Assembly: GCF_014643835.1 (NCBI RefSeq)
Contig: NZ_BMKD01000005.1
Span: 248,001 to 312,000, forward strand
Length of the DNA stretch: 64,000 nt
Source: Mucilaginibacter rubeus
GTDB lineage: Bacteria; Bacteroidota; Bacteroidia; Sphingobacteriales; Sphingobacteriaceae
Direction of reading: 5' to 3'
Part shown: in pieces, positions 35,308 through 44,551 of the stretch
How positions within the stretch are numbered: position 1 is the first letter of the stretch
Layout of the letters: every line of letters starts with the position of its first letter
Position numbers and translations under genes: made by a program
The notes under the pieces: generated by a model
Told to the model about the DNA's origin: nothing
The model's input: only the letters and a program-made list of their open reading frames with translations
Database searches by the model: none

Positions 35308-36081
35308 TTACAGGTTGAATTTCCAGTTGTTTAAGTAGGGGATAACGTGGTGTGCGGTCATATCAAACTGCACCGGCACAACCGAAGCATAACCCTGTTC
35401 CAAAGCCCACACATCGGTATCCTCGCCGCCATCATTTAATTGAAAAACGCCGGTAAGCCAGTAATAAGGCCTTTTATGCGGATCTATGCGTTCATCAAAT
35501 TCTTCGGCCCATTTGGCAGCCGCCTGCCTGCATATTTTAATGCCTTTAATGTGTTTGGTACCAGGAAAGTTTACATTTAACAAACTGGCTTGTGGTAAAC
35601 CATGGGCTAAAACCTGTAAAGCAAGTTCTTTTACAAACTTGATACAAGGCTCAAAATCGGCTTGCAAAGTATAATCATCTAACGAAAAACCTATCGACGG
35701 GATACCCTCAATGGCTCCCTCAACCGCTGCCGACATCGTGCCCGAATACAGCACATTGATAGAGTTATTAAGGCCATGGTTAATGCCCGAAACACAAAGA
35801 TCAGGCTTTTTACCTTTAAAGATCTTGTTAACAGCCAGCTTTACGCAATCAACCGGAGTGCCCGAGCAGCGGTACATTTCAATGCCCTCGTAAATGTCAA
35901 CCTGGTCAAGCCGTAAAGGTTTGCCGATGGTAATGGCATGCCCCATACCCGATTGCGGGCTATCCGGAGCAACAACTACAACACGGCCAATTTCGGCCAT
36001 AGCATCCATCAGGGCTTTGATACCCGGAGCGGTAATGCCATCGTCATTTACAACAAGTATGGTGGGTTTGGTAACTTTCAT
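35308..36081 (-). CDS. surE: 5'/3'-nucleotidase SurE
   Basis: Metal-dependent nucleoside monophosphate phosphatase of 257 residues. The metal site D13-D14 is in VVNDDGITAPG, with Ser and Asn ligands in DSPQSGMGHAIT and VSGINHGLN; the SGTPVDCVKLAV motif is also typical. It is the first gene of the operon leading to lpxB. A perfect minus-strand -7 box (36086-36093 on plus) lies only four bases from the ATG, so a leaderless mRNA is likely. Confidence 0.97.
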   Translation of the reverse strand: MKVTKPTILVVNDDGITAPGIKALMDAMAEIGRVVVVAPDSPQSGMGHAITIGKPLRLDQVDIYEGIEMYRCSGTPVDCVKLAVNKIFKGKKPDLCVSGINHGLNNSINVLYSGTMSAAVEGAIEGIPSIGFSLDDYTLQADFEPCIKFVKELALQVLAHGLPQASLLNVNFPGTKHIKGIKICRQAAAKWAEEFDERIDPHKRPYYWLTGVFQLNDGGEDTDVWALEQGYASVVPVQFDMTAHHVIPYLNNWKFNL

Positions 36082-36085
36082 TGGG

Positions 36086-36093
36086 CAAAGTTA
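36086..36093 (-). promoter_or_regulatory. -7 box for surE
   Basis: Plus-strand CAAAGTTA is TAACTTTG on the minus strand, a perfect TAnnTTTG, placed four bases before the surE ATG. No consensus -33 was found at 17-23 bases. Confidence 0.4.
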
Positions 36094-36123
36094 ACAATCC
36101 TCAACAATGTAACCCGGTCAGGC

Positions 36124-37476
36124 TTATTCTACTTTTAATTTAACCGAGTTTACCCAAATGGCATCCCTGTCAAAACTGGCTTTGAAATTCCGAAGCATAA
36201 AGTTTTTGTCCGCTTGTATTTTGCCTCTGAAAACCTGTTTGCCGTTTATGTTTACAACAACCGGTTGCTCCAGGTTTACCATTAGTGGGCTAATCATTAT
36301 CTCTGTTTCTTTTACACCCGATGTTTCAAGGTTGAATGTATTATTAAAAAATGTCCCTTTAACGGCGGCGCTTTTGTTCAGGCCCTGATACTGCCGGTAC
36401 CTGGTATCAATTTCTTTTTTGATCTTATCATAATTAGGAAAAGTAAGTGACTGATGCCAGGCAGCACGATTAAGCCCGGTATCGATACCCGTTAGTTTTA
36501 TCCATGCGTACGAATTATAAATTTTATCGCTATAGCATTCCCAATAGATTTTGTTTTTGAATAAGTTACGGCTCACACTATTTATAAATACGGGTGTATA
36601 AGGAAGGTCGGTGTTTAAATGCTTATCGTAATGTTGGTAGCCGATGTATTCTTTGTAAATCAGACGATCATGCCTATCTTTTAACCAATCCATAATAATG
36701 CGGGTTTGTTGGATGGGGCGCAGATCGTCGAGGTCAGAATGTACCACGTATAGCGGACTGTTTATAATGTTTCTGATATAAAAGTCGCGGGCAAAGATAT
36801 TGTCGAACATTGAATTATACCCCATAAAGCCGGCGAATTGATTTGGCGTGTAAAGACCCAAACCAATTGCGCCGTCCGAACCATCTGAATGACCCAAAGC
36901 AAATATTTTACTGTCGTTGATGTTAACTTGCTTTTTTACCGAAATTAATATATTGGCCAGTGTTTGATAGGTAAAATTTGGCACATCGCGATCGCGAAAA
37001 GCTTTTTTATTTAATACCCAATTGAAGAACTTTTTAGGGTCACCAATCGGCCTGATAATGATGTTGTCCTGCTTTTTAAGGATGGCAAAAATGATATCAT
37101 CGTCAAATTTTTGAATGCTGTCTGCATCGGCGAAACTACTTTGGCCAACGGCACCATGAAGTAATAATATACAAGTGGTTTTACGTGTGTTACTATAAGA
37201 AACAGGCACAAACACCCTGAACGGCACTTTACCAAACAGCGAATCAGTATAGTAGAAAAGATAGTCTTTGCCACCTTTTATATCCGGGTAATCATGCCAG
37301 TTGCTAAGCAGTTTAAAGGTTGAATCGGCGTCGATCTTATTGTTAACCCGGATCTGGCTGATCCTTTTCTCGGCGTTGGATGCGGCTTTTTCTAAAGCGT
37401 TTTCCTGTGCAGATAATGTAGATGAGAATGTAAAAAATAAAATAAATAAGATTAGATGGTTGAGGTTTAGTTTCAT
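36124..37476 (-). CDS. Exported alpha/beta-hydrolase-like protein
   Basis: Secreted or periplasmic 450-residue protein with a signal peptide (1-23, ending LSAQ). Residues of about 90-300 show alpha/beta-hydrolase features: CILLLHGAVGQ after a strand, nucleophile elbow GHSDGSDG, and candidate Asp (HSDLDDLRP) and His (YIGYQHYDKH) further on. The C-terminal ~150 residues look like an added beta domain. An esterase or peptidase of the PHB-depolymerase-like type is possible but the substrate is unknown. Its stop lies 42 bases upstream of the surE start. Confidence 0.7.
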   Translation of the reverse strand: MKLNLNHLILFILFFTFSSTLSAQENALEKAASNAEKRISQIRVNNKIDADSTFKLLSNWHDYPDIKGGKDYLFYYTDSLFGKVPFRVFVPVSYSNTRKTTCILLLHGAVGQSSFADADSIQKFDDDIIFAILKKQDNIIIRPIGDPKKFFNWVLNKKAFRDRDVPNFTYQTLANILISVKKQVNINDSKIFALGHSDGSDGAIGLGLYTPNQFAGFMGYNSMFDNIFARDFYIRNIINSPLYVVHSDLDDLRPIQQTRIIMDWLKDRHDRLIYKEYIGYQHYDKHLNTDLPYTPVFINSVSRNLFKNKIYWECYSDKIYNSYAWIKLTGIDTGLNRAAWHQSLTFPNYDKIKKEIDTRYRQYQGLNKSAAVKGTFFNNTFNLETSGVKETEIMISPLMVNLEQPVVVNINGKQVFRGKIQADKNFMLRNFKASFDRDAIWVNSVKLKVE

Positions 37477-37571
37477 GTTTTGTAGTTATAAGTACTTATA
37501 TGACACGCCTGCATCGGAATAGTTGCATATATAATATTTAATAATACTGGGTTTATTTACATGGCGGCTAT

Positions 37572-37603
37572 ATTGGTAACAAAATGAATTTTAGTTATAT
37601 TTG
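37572..37603 (+). promoter_or_regulatory. Promoter of the Uma2-family gene
   Basis: -33-like ATTG (37572-37575), 20-base spacer, then perfect -7 TATATTTG (37596-37603). The ATG follows after four bases, so transcription should begin at or next to the start codon. Confidence 0.55.
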
Positions 37604-37607
37604 ATTT

Positions 37608-38162
37608 ATGCTGACTACAGATAAAAAAAAGAAATACACCGTGGAGGATTATTTGATGCTTGAGGAAGGTGCGCCGTTTCAGCTGATCAACTATGATTTA
37701 ATTATGTCGCCTTCACCTATTCCTGCCCACCAACAGTTATCTGCTAAAATTATACAGCTATTGTCTAACTTTTTAGATAGCATAAATGATAATGGCTTTC
37801 TTGTAAGCGCACCAATGGATGTAAAATTTGATGATGGAAATGTACTTCAGCCCGATATACTTTATATAAAAGAAGGCAGGGTTGCCGACCTTGTAAAAGA
37901 CAGGATAGAAGGAGCCCCAGATTTAATCATCGAAATCCTTTCTCCTTCTACTGCTTACTATGATTTAAGGCAAAAAAAGGATGTTTATGAAAAATACGGC
38001 GTAGCAGAATATATCATTATAGATCCGGTACAGGAAAATGCCGATATGTATAAGCTAACTCATGAAGGTTATAGTTTAGAGCAGAAAGCGCTTAAAACAG
38101 AAAACCTAACTTCAATAGTAATTCCAGGTTTTAAACTGGAGCTTTCAAAGCTATTTAAATAG
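37608..38162 (+). CDS. Uma2-family (DUF820) predicted endonuclease
   Basis: A 184-residue protein of the Uma2/DUF820 family with a PD-(D/E)xK-type nuclease fold. Typical pieces are YTVEDYLMLEEGAPFQLINYDLIMSPSP at the N-terminus, VLQPDILYI (active-site Asp), PDLIIEILSPSTAYYDLRQKK (Glu and downstream Lys) and YGVAEYIIIDP. The function of the family is poorly known; they are abundant in cyanobacteria and scattered in Bacteroidota, often with mobile DNA. Stands alone between divergent and convergent genes. Confidence 0.88.
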   Translation: MLTTDKKKKYTVEDYLMLEEGAPFQLINYDLIMSPSPIPAHQQLSAKIIQLLSNFLDSINDNGFLVSAPMDVKFDDGNVLQPDILYIKEGRVADLVKDRIEGAPDLIIEILSPSTAYYDLRQKKDVYEKYGVAEYIIIDPVQENADMYKLTHEGYSLEQKALKTENLTSIVIPGFKLELSKLFK

Positions 38163-38191
38163 TGAAAGCCCCGTTACTGAGGCTTTCAATT

Positions 38192-38377
38192 TTATAAACT
38201 GTTTATCCATTTCACCAGCTCATCGCGGGTTTTGCCCGTTTTTTTCTGGAGCTTGCCAAGTGTTTCATCATCTTTACCTTCCTGCCAGGCAAGGTCGTCG
38301 TCGGTAAGGTCGCCGTAAGCTTGTTTGATTTTGCCTTTCAGCTCATTCCATCCGCCTTTTATTTCTAACTTGTCCAT
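38192..38377 (-). CDS. CsbD-family stress-response protein
   Basis: A 61-residue CsbD-like protein ([29 protein letters not shown]...). Members are small, abundant, general-stress-induced proteins with unknown biochemical role. Alternating charged helices and the [10 protein letters not shown] signature are clear. It converges with the Uma2 gene, 29 bases away. Confidence 0.92.
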   Translation of the reverse strand: MDKLEIKGGWNELKGKIKQAYGDLTDDDLAWQEGKDDETLGKLQKKTGKTRDELVKWINSL

Positions 38378-38490
38378 AATGTTTTTTATTTAGATGTATC
38401 AGGATAACGGACGAGGCCAAGGATGGTTTGAAAAAAAGCCAAAAGCAGAATGCCGAAAGCTGAAAGCCCTGGCATAGCTATCAAAGCTAC

Positions 38491-39504
38491 TTAACTAAAT
38501 CTCAACCCTAAGCCCGGATCGTGGTTTAGTATGTATTTTCCGTCACTAAACTCCGGCATTACATAAGGGTTATTACTTACTAAAAAGGGGCCGTCAAGGT
38601 CAACCCAATCTGCTTGCGGAGCAATGGCTAAACCTGCTAAAGCGGCACAGCTTGTTTCGGTCATACATCCAATCATGATCTTCAGGTCAAGTTCGCGGGC
38701 TTTGTCGATCATTCTTTTCGCTTCATATAAACCTGCAGATTTCATGAGTTTAATATTGATCCCGGTATAAACACCTCTGGCCTTTTCCACATCTTCAAAA
38801 CGTTGAACGGCTTCATCGCCGATGATGGGGATAGGACTACGTTCGGTGAGCCAGGCATTGCTGTCGGGATCAGTTTTGAGCATGGGTTGTTCTATCAATT
38901 GTACGCCTTGCTCGTGCAGCCAGTGGGTCATATCCAAACTCTGCTGCAAATCTGTCCAGCCCTGGTTAGCATCTACATAAAGCGGCACATCGGTAACGGA
39001 GCGAATGGTGGTAATCAATTCTTTATCTGTATCCCGACCAAGCTTAACCTTGATCACTTTAAACCCTTCTGCCTCTTTTACCTTTTTGATGACCATTTCG
39101 GGCGTATCAATGCCTATCGTAAAACTGGTGACCGGCATCAGCGCAGGGTTGCTGCCGAGCAGTTGCCAGCAGGGCTGGTTTTTCAATTTGCCGTCCAGGT
39201 CATGCAGGGCAATATCAAGAGCCGCTTTAATGGCCGGATTACCGGTGGCAATGCTATCAAGGTAATTGACGATCGCTCCAAAATCAAAAGGGTAGCTAAA
39301 TTGGCTGATATCAATCTTACTCAAAAATTCGGCAGCGCTTTGATGGCTTTCGCCCATATAAGGCACCATTGAGGCTTCGCCGTAGCCGGTTTTACTTTCG
39401 TGGCTGATCTGCACCAAGATAACCGGGGTAGAGGTACGCGAAAATTTAGCTATCGTAAAAGCATGCTTCAGCTGAAGCTCGTAGGGTTGATATGTCAGTT
39501 CCAT
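38491..39504 (-). CDS. Dipeptide epimerase (enolase superfamily)
   Basis: Muconate-lactonizing subgroup enzyme of 337 residues, most like L-Ala-D/L-Glu epimerases that recycle murein peptides. The ATG at 39504 is used because the family N-terminus (MELTYQPYELQLKHAFTIA) starts there. The KxK pair is K152/K154 (IKVKLG), metal ligands D178 (YVDANQG), E205 (LIEQPM) and D230 (IIGDEAV), and the second catalytic lysine K252 (NIKLMKSAG). All expected residues are in place. It is divergent from the gene at 39559 with a 54-base shared promoter region. A minus-strand -7 box (CAAAGCTA on plus, 39514-39521) precedes the ATG by 9 bases. Confidence 0.92.
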   Translation of the reverse strand: MELTYQPYELQLKHAFTIAKFSRTSTPVILVQISHESKTGYGEASMVPYMGESHQSAAEFLSKIDISQFSYPFDFGAIVNYLDSIATGNPAIKAALDIALHDLDGKLKNQPCWQLLGSNPALMPVTSFTIGIDTPEMVIKKVKEAEGFKVIKVKLGRDTDKELITTIRSVTDVPLYVDANQGWTDLQQSLDMTHWLHEQGVQLIEQPMLKTDPDSNAWLTERSPIPIIGDEAVQRFEDVEKARGVYTGINIKLMKSAGLYEAKRMIDKARELDLKIMIGCMTETSCAALAGLAIAPQADWVDLDGPFLVSNNPYVMPEFSDGKYILNHDPGLGLRFS

Positions 39505-39545
39505 GTTAAAAACCAAAGCTAAAATTTTAGTACGAAAATCGTGCT

Positions 39546-39553
39546 TATCTTTG
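39546..39553 (+). promoter_or_regulatory. Leaderless-type promoter for the gene at 39559
   Basis: TATCTTTG fits the -7 consensus exactly, with TTTT (39525-39528) 17 bases upstream as a weak -33. The ATG begins five bases after the box, so the first transcribed base should be at or near the start codon. Confidence 0.5.
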
Positions 39554-39558
39554 CGGCC

Positions 39559-40548
39559 ATGCCGGCACAAATTTATTCACCGTTCACCAATTTCAATTTC
39601 AGCAACAATAAATGTTTCCTTACGGGGCAAAACCTTAATTCGCCCGAGGAACAGATCCAGGTATTTCCGCAATGGCTCATGAGCCGTTACGAACTGGAAG
39701 ATAAGCCCTTTAAGTTGCTCGACGAAAGCATGGCTACTTATAAAGACCTGAAACTGCCCTGCACAGCCGAAGTTAACGAACGCTATCTTGAACCGCTTGA
39801 AAACACAATTGCTGCTGCTTTTGATACCGGTTATGAGGCTGTAAAGGCGCTTGATGAGGATAAACTGTTTCTGTGGGCGGGCAAATTGCTGTACGGAATT
39901 ATTTTTAATGAGATCCAGGCCGGCATTAAATTGCAGCACTCGCAGGGCGAGGAATTTAACATATCGCAATCCATTATCCACAAGTTCAATAACCTGCACA
40001 TGATGCTGCAAAGCCTCAATCTGCCGGTTGAGTTTGATGGTTTTAAGCCGTACAGCCTGGTATTATTTAAGGTTGATAATGCTGAAAACGTTTTTGGCTA
40101 TCGCGATGAGATCAATACGCTTACATTCTCATTAAGGATAAAAGATTTTGGCCTGATCCTTTGCCTGCAGGATAACGGCGCCAACGCCCGCTACCATAAA
40201 GAAGCTTTGGATAAAATTTCAGATCACACTCTGCATCCTATCCAGTTTGAAGAGTTGAACGCCCGCTTCTTTTATTCGGCTTATTTATTTAACCGGCTGC
40301 CCGAGTACGATATTTTCCATATTGGTGACACCATATCCTTAGAAGCCCTGCCCCTGCGCGGCACCAGCAGCAAACCCCTGTTTGATGACTGGATGAACAA
40401 AACCTACGGACAGGTACTGGAAAACTTTTGGAAAAATTGGGGGTTCCTGCTGTTAGAGATCATCAGGAACCCCGAAAAGCCCATGAGCTTTTTATTTAAT
40501 GCCGACGGCGATTTTATTAATGGCCAAGATTTGAAATTGCCATTGTGA
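39559..40548 (+). CDS. Conserved hypothetical protein
   Basis: A 329-residue cytosolic protein with no signal or membrane segment. The start at 39559 (MPAQIYSPFTNFNFSNNKCFLTGQ) is preferred over an in-frame ATG at 39541 because of the -7 box directly before it. N-terminal Cys (about residue 19) next to LTGQNL and PQWLMSRY resembles the opening of HNH- or zinc-like short domains, but no complete metal site is seen. It overlaps the convergent rhomboid gene by 32 bases at its 3' end. Function unknown. Confidence 0.75.
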   Translation: MPAQIYSPFTNFNFSNNKCFLTGQNLNSPEEQIQVFPQWLMSRYELEDKPFKLLDESMATYKDLKLPCTAEVNERYLEPLENTIAAAFDTGYEAVKALDEDKLFLWAGKLLYGIIFNEIQAGIKLQHSQGEEFNISQSIIHKFNNLHMMLQSLNLPVEFDGFKPYSLVLFKVDNAENVFGYRDEINTLTFSLRIKDFGLILCLQDNGANARYHKEALDKISDHTLHPIQFEELNARFFYSAYLFNRLPEYDIFHIGDTISLEALPLRGTSSKPLFDDWMNKTYGQVLENFWKNWGFLLLEIIRNPEKPMSFLFNADGDFINGQDLKLPL

Positions 40549-41146
40549 TCTGCTGCCAAAAATCGGGCAAAATTTCATGATGAAATATAATGGTGATCAT
40601 TAAGCCACTCAGTGCGCCATAAAAGTGCGCGTCATGGTTGATCTGATCGCGCGAATATTTTGATGCGAAGTGGCAATACACAAGATATAATACGCCAAAT
40701 ATTACTGCCGGGATAGGAATTGGTATCGGCAATATCATCATTTGAGCCAGCGGGTTATATAATATAGCACTAAAAATAACCGCACTTACTGCCCCTGAAG
40801 CTCCAAGACTGTAATAACTGTAATGATCTTTGTGTTTGAGCACAGTAGGCATGTCGCTTAAAATTAAGCTTACAGTGTACAATATGGCAAATTGAACGTG
40901 GCCTAATAACGGCTCCAACCCGAACGCGAAAAAGTAAAACGACAGTATATTGAAAAACAAATGCATCCAGTCGCGGTGAATAAGTCCGCTGGTAATGATG
41001 GTATGAATATCCTTTCCCCGCGAAACGGTATAGGGGTGCAGCATCATGCGGCCATAAAGGTTATTGTTTGAAAAAGCTAAAAGCGATGTTATGATAGTGA
41101 TTGCAAAAATGATGCTGGCCACAGGGGCCGTGTGTATAATTTCCAT
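40517..41146 (-). CDS. Rhomboid-family intramembrane serine protease
   Basis: A 209-residue, six-helix membrane protein. The catalytic serine S117 is in SLGASGAVSA and the catalytic histidine H174 in HDAHFYGALSG, both within helices as in GlpG; the HRDWMHLFFNILSF helix (57-70) matches the family. Substrates unknown. It starts directly at the stop of the M14 peptidase gene (41147), so the two are coupled, and its 3' end overlaps the opposite gene by 32 bases. Confidence 0.9.
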   Translation of the reverse strand: MEIIHTAPVASIIFAITIITSLLAFSNNNLYGRMMLHPYTVSRGKDIHTIITSGLIHRDWMHLFFNILSFYFFAFGLEPLLGHVQFAILYTVSLILSDMPTVLKHKDHYSYYSLGASGAVSAVIFSAILYNPLAQMMILPIPIPIPAVIFGVLYLVYCHFASKYSRDQINHDAHFYGALSGLMITIIFHHEILPDFWQQITMAISNLGH

Positions 41147-42892
41147 TTATTTAAGGTCGAGTTTGGTATTAGTTAAAAGCCTGCCCACCGGGTAGCGCAT
41201 AAAAGTTTTTTCAAAGTAGGGCGAATTGCGGTAAACAAAGAACAATTGCGCTCCGGCATTATTGGCCAGCTGCGGGTCTTTTGCTTTGGCATCGTCCAGT
41301 TTTTGTTTAATCGACGGATCCTTTTTTAGCAGATCAGCAGCTATATCTTCAAAAACATAGTCCGAAAAATACTCTTTTTCGCCCAGCACCGAATCAAAAA
41401 AGTTCCACGCAAAAAACGAGTCGACACCTTGCGGTTCCAGCGTTTCCACGATATAACGGTTTATTGGCTGATTAGTATACACCACGTAATCGCCGGTATA
41501 AAATTTAACAGGCATATCCACCGGGTTTAGTTTTACGCCGGTATGCAGGTAATGGCCCTCAAATGGCCGGGCCGGTGTTTTCAGATCGGCTACGTAATAC
41601 ATCTGCAGGTTAAGCGTGGTATCATGCGCCAGTTGCTTCATCTGTACCCCGTTCAGCTTAAACAGGTCAATCACCTTACCCCATGCCTGCGGAATTACAT
41701 AGGCCACCGGCTTATCGGCAGTGGCTGTAACCTTATAGGTGTTAAAATATTTGATGGTTTTGGTATATGGCTTATCACGGTCGTAGTACAACCTTGGCAA
41801 TCCGCTTACACCGCTGGTTTTATGGCCAGCTTCGTAGCCTTTAAAGGTAATGGTATCAACCTTGCTATTATCAACCGCCCAGCTTAATGCAAACGTTTTT
41901 TGATTGCTTACCTGCTCATCGGCTTTGCGTTTCAACTCCCCAATCAGGTTGGCATCCCGCTGGTTAATTTCAATAAGGTGCTGCATAAAATCATAAGTAG
42001 CATACACACGTTTATCAAAAGGCTTCAGCATATGCGTTTCGGTGATATAGCTGATGATATTATGCTGGGCGGTAAATCCAGTGGCAAAGCGTGGGGTTTC
42101 TAAAAAACTAACGATACCCGAATCAGGAAGCCCTTCTTCGCCTGCACCGTAAGGGATCATCTCGTACCCGCTCTTTTTCATTTTGCTGTACAGATATGGG
42201 GTAAGTGTTTTGGTAGTATAGTCGGCCAGGATGGGGTTTTGCTTTTCCTTCTGGGTTTCGATGAGCGTCATCACATATTGATAGTCGGCGCCATCGCTGG
42301 TATGGTTATCTAAAAAGATCTCGGGTTTCCAGGTAGTGAGGATCTGTGTAAAGGCTAAGGCATTGCGGCTATCGGCCTTAATAAAATCCCGGTTTAAATC
42401 AAGATTGCGATAGTTACCTCTGAAACCGTAAGCTGATGGGCCGTTCTGGCTTACACGGCTCAGGCCGCGGTTAAGATTACCGTCGATATTATACAGCGCT
42501 ATAAGGCAAATCACCACATCTTTTGGCAGGGTATTATTTTTAAGCATATCATGCACCAGCATCATACTGGCATCGATACCTTCCGGTTCGCCAGGGTGGA
42601 TGCCGTTGTTGATGAGCAATACCCTTTTATTTTGCTTTTTAATAACCGCGGGATCAAAGATCTTATCTTTTGAAAGCACAACAAGTGTAAGCGGCTTGCC
42701 AACATCGGTTGTGCCATAGTTAATAAGCTTCATTTGCTGCGGGTATAGCTTGTTAAGCTTTTGATAGTAATCGATTACCTGGGCGTGGGTGGCGGTATAA
42801 TTTTTATCCTTACTTAGTTCAAAAGGTGTAAGCTGGGCTTGGGCAGAGAAGGTAATAAAACAGGTGATAAGGGCAGCGAAAACTATCTTCAT
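41147..42892 (-). CDS. M14-family metallocarboxypeptidase
   Basis: Exported zinc peptidase of 581 residues with a signal peptide (1-19, ending AQAQ). Zinc ligands H and E lie in GIHPGEPEG (about 97-105), the third ligand His in LDNHTSDGADY (about 195), and the propeptide-less domain continues to about 330. The remaining C-terminal part is of unknown fold. It probably trims peptides in the periplasm. A minus-strand -7 box (CAAATATA on plus) lies at 42909-42916. Confidence 0.9.
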   Translation of the reverse strand: MKIVFAALITCFITFSAQAQLTPFELSKDKNYTATHAQVIDYYQKLNKLYPQQMKLINYGTTDVGKPLTLVVLSKDKIFDPAVIKKQNKRVLLINNGIHPGEPEGIDASMMLVHDMLKNNTLPKDVVICLIALYNIDGNLNRGLSRVSQNGPSAYGFRGNYRNLDLNRDFIKADSRNALAFTQILTTWKPEIFLDNHTSDGADYQYVMTLIETQKEKQNPILADYTTKTLTPYLYSKMKKSGYEMIPYGAGEEGLPDSGIVSFLETPRFATGFTAQHNIISYITETHMLKPFDKRVYATYDFMQHLIEINQRDANLIGELKRKADEQVSNQKTFALSWAVDNSKVDTITFKGYEAGHKTSGVSGLPRLYYDRDKPYTKTIKYFNTYKVTATADKPVAYVIPQAWGKVIDLFKLNGVQMKQLAHDTTLNLQMYYVADLKTPARPFEGHYLHTGVKLNPVDMPVKFYTGDYVVYTNQPINRYIVETLEPQGVDSFFAWNFFDSVLGEKEYFSDYVFEDIAADLLKKDPSIKQKLDDAKAKDPQLANNAGAQLFFVYRNSPYFEKTFMRYPVGRLLTNTKLDLK

Positions 42893-42908
42893 AAGTAAAT
42901 ACGTTGTT

Positions 42909-42916
42909 CAAATATA
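42909..42916 (-). promoter_or_regulatory. -7 box for the M14 peptidase gene
   Basis: Plus-strand CAAATATA is TATATTTG on the minus strand, a perfect -7 consensus, 16 bases before the ATG. A weak -33 (CGAA) is 24 bases further on. Confidence 0.4.
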
Positions 42917-42955
42917 GCTTAAGAATGCCAATTAGATATGCGAAACACAATAATA

Positions 42956-43357
42956 TTACTGATCGGGAATGGTGCCCCAGCCATCAAACTCACAATCAAA
43001 TTTGTAAGCAAGGCTACACATCTGGTTAATCCATGATGCTACAACTGCCTCTTTCATTTTTACTTTGTCAGACCAGCCGGTAATAATGAATAGTTTTTTA
43101 TCCCCTTCAGAAACACCGAATTTTACCTGGTAGCTTAAATTGGATAATTCCTGCGCAAATATCTGGGCCTTTTGATATGTATTGGTGTAAAAGAAAAACT
43201 CAAGCATCAGCTCCCTGTCTTCGTCAACATTTAGCTCCCTGAGCTTTTCCATAAGTACCGGCAGCATGTTAATCTGTATTGCCGATTTTTCACTGAACGC
43301 TTCGGCCGATACAAATTGTCCGCTGTCCTTTTTACCGAAAAATCCAAATAGACCCAT
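42956..43357 (-). CDS. RraB-like (ribonuclease E inhibitor B fold) protein
   Basis: A 133-residue cytosolic protein whose C-terminus (MCSLAYKFDCEFDGWGTIP) matches the RraB/DUF1260 pattern, with the alpha/beta core ELNVDEDRELMLEFFFYTNTYQKAQIFAQEL before it. RraB proteins can modulate RNase E in enterobacteria; the role in Bacteroidota is unknown. It starts 14 bases before the stop of the MmcQ/YjbR gene, so is probably the last gene of that small operon. Confidence 0.75.
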   Translation of the reverse strand: MGLFGFFGKKDSGQFVSAEAFSEKSAIQINMLPVLMEKLRELNVDEDRELMLEFFFYTNTYQKAQIFAQELSNLSYQVKFGVSEGDKKLFIITGWSDKVKMKEAVVASWINQMCSLAYKFDCEFDGWGTIPDQ

Positions 43358-43370
43358 AAGAATAATTTGC

Positions 43371-43724
43371 TTATAATACAGCTATCTCCGCCTGCACTTT
43401 CTTCGGCAGGCTTTTAACCACTTCATTGTATGAGTGGTCAATCATTTCGCAGAGTTGTTTACGGGTGAGGGAGCCGTTCATTTGCACGGTGTTCCACATT
43501 TTTTTGTTCATGTGATAGCCGGGCTGCACTTCGGGGTAGCGTTCACGGAGTTCAACAGCCCATTCAGGATCGCATTTAACATTGAACCTGTCGCCGGTTT
43601 GCAAACCGGTTAGTAAAAAGATTTTTTCAGCTATCTTAAAAACCAGCGTATCCTCGCCAAAAGGGAAGCCCTCGGTGGCACCAGGTTTCTGCAAACAATA
43701 ATCGCGCAACTCTTCTATATTCAT
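43371..43724 (-). CDS. MmcQ/YjbR-family protein
   Basis: A 117-residue CyaY-like fold protein of the MmcQ/YjbR family (MNIEELRDYCLQKPGATEGFPFGEDTLVFKI, then VKCDPEWAVELRERYPEVQPGYHMNKKMWNTV). Members are thought to bind DNA, but the function is not settled. Its start overlaps the stop of the beta-barrel gene by one base. Confidence 0.92.
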   Translation of the reverse strand: MNIEELRDYCLQKPGATEGFPFGEDTLVFKIAEKIFLLTGLQTGDRFNVKCDPEWAVELRERYPEVQPGYHMNKKMWNTVQMNGSLTRKQLCEMIDHSYNEVVKSLPKKVQAEIAVL

Positions 43725-44473
43725 TACCTGAAATTTCTGACCAATTTGGTGTAGGATACTGTATTGCCAAAATTATATTTAAAACCGATGCTATATTGAA
43801 CAAACTGATCGGGCGCATTGTTCTTAAATTTTTGAGGGTTATCATTGTAGCCGTCAAGCCCTTCCCCAAAAGTATAGCTGTGCTGAACGCCAAGGGTTAT
43901 GGTGTAACCTACCTGGTCGTAATCATCGTAAATTTTAAACTCATAGCCCAATCTTAACGGTATCATAAGGTTGATGCTCTTATCTTTTCCCTGAAAACCC
44001 TCGGTTTCGCCAACCGGCCCATGGTTCTCATATCCGGGAGGGTTCGAACGTTGTACAAACGCCATCTTATTTTTTATTGCACCAATGCCCGAGCCTATAT
44101 AAAAGTTTTTAAGTACGTTTAAAACGCCGCTGTTACTATAATCAATGATTTCGCCCATTTGTAAATCGGCACGAAGGACAAGCGCTAAAAAATTATTTTT
44201 TGATTTACGGCCAAACTCGTCTGTACTGGGTGTAAGGCCGCCGCCTTCAATAGTTCCAAAATGAAAATCAAGCGCTATTGGTACATAAGGACTGTAGTTG
44301 TAAGTTAAATTGAACGTACCCCCGGGATGCCATACTTGTTTTTTAAGGTCATCGAACCCACGAGCGTAATTGACACCTCCGCCAATGCCCCATTCATAAT
44401 AATTAAAACCACTTTGGGCTTTTGCCATAGCCGAAGCACAAACCAAAACAAAAAGTAGAAAATATTTTTTCAA
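43724..44473 (-). CDS. Outer-membrane beta-barrel protein, hypothetical
   Basis: Exported 249-residue protein (signal 1-19, ending AKAQ) with alternating polar/aromatic strands and Gly-rich turns (YYEWGIGGGVNYARGF, YIGSGIGAIKNK, YSIGFKYNFG), typical of 8-10-stranded OmpA-like barrels. The substrate or role is unknown. It is the first gene of a leftward operon with MmcQ and RraB-like proteins, and divergent from pepT. Confidence 0.78.
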   Translation of the reverse strand: MKKYFLLFVLVCASAMAKAQSGFNYYEWGIGGGVNYARGFDDLKKQVWHPGGTFNLTYNYSPYVPIALDFHFGTIEGGGLTPSTDEFGRKSKNNFLALVLRADLQMGEIIDYSNSGVLNVLKNFYIGSGIGAIKNKMAFVQRSNPPGYENHGPVGETEGFQGKDKSINLMIPLRLGYEFKIYDDYDQVGYTITLGVQHSYTFGEGLDGYNDNPQKFKNNAPDQFVQYSIGFKYNFGNTVSYTKLVRNFR

Positions 44474-44551
44474 TGTATAATTTTAATCAATATTTACAAC
44501 TGGAGATGGCATTAACCACCGCCTAAATTTCCCCTAATATAAAAGCTTTAT

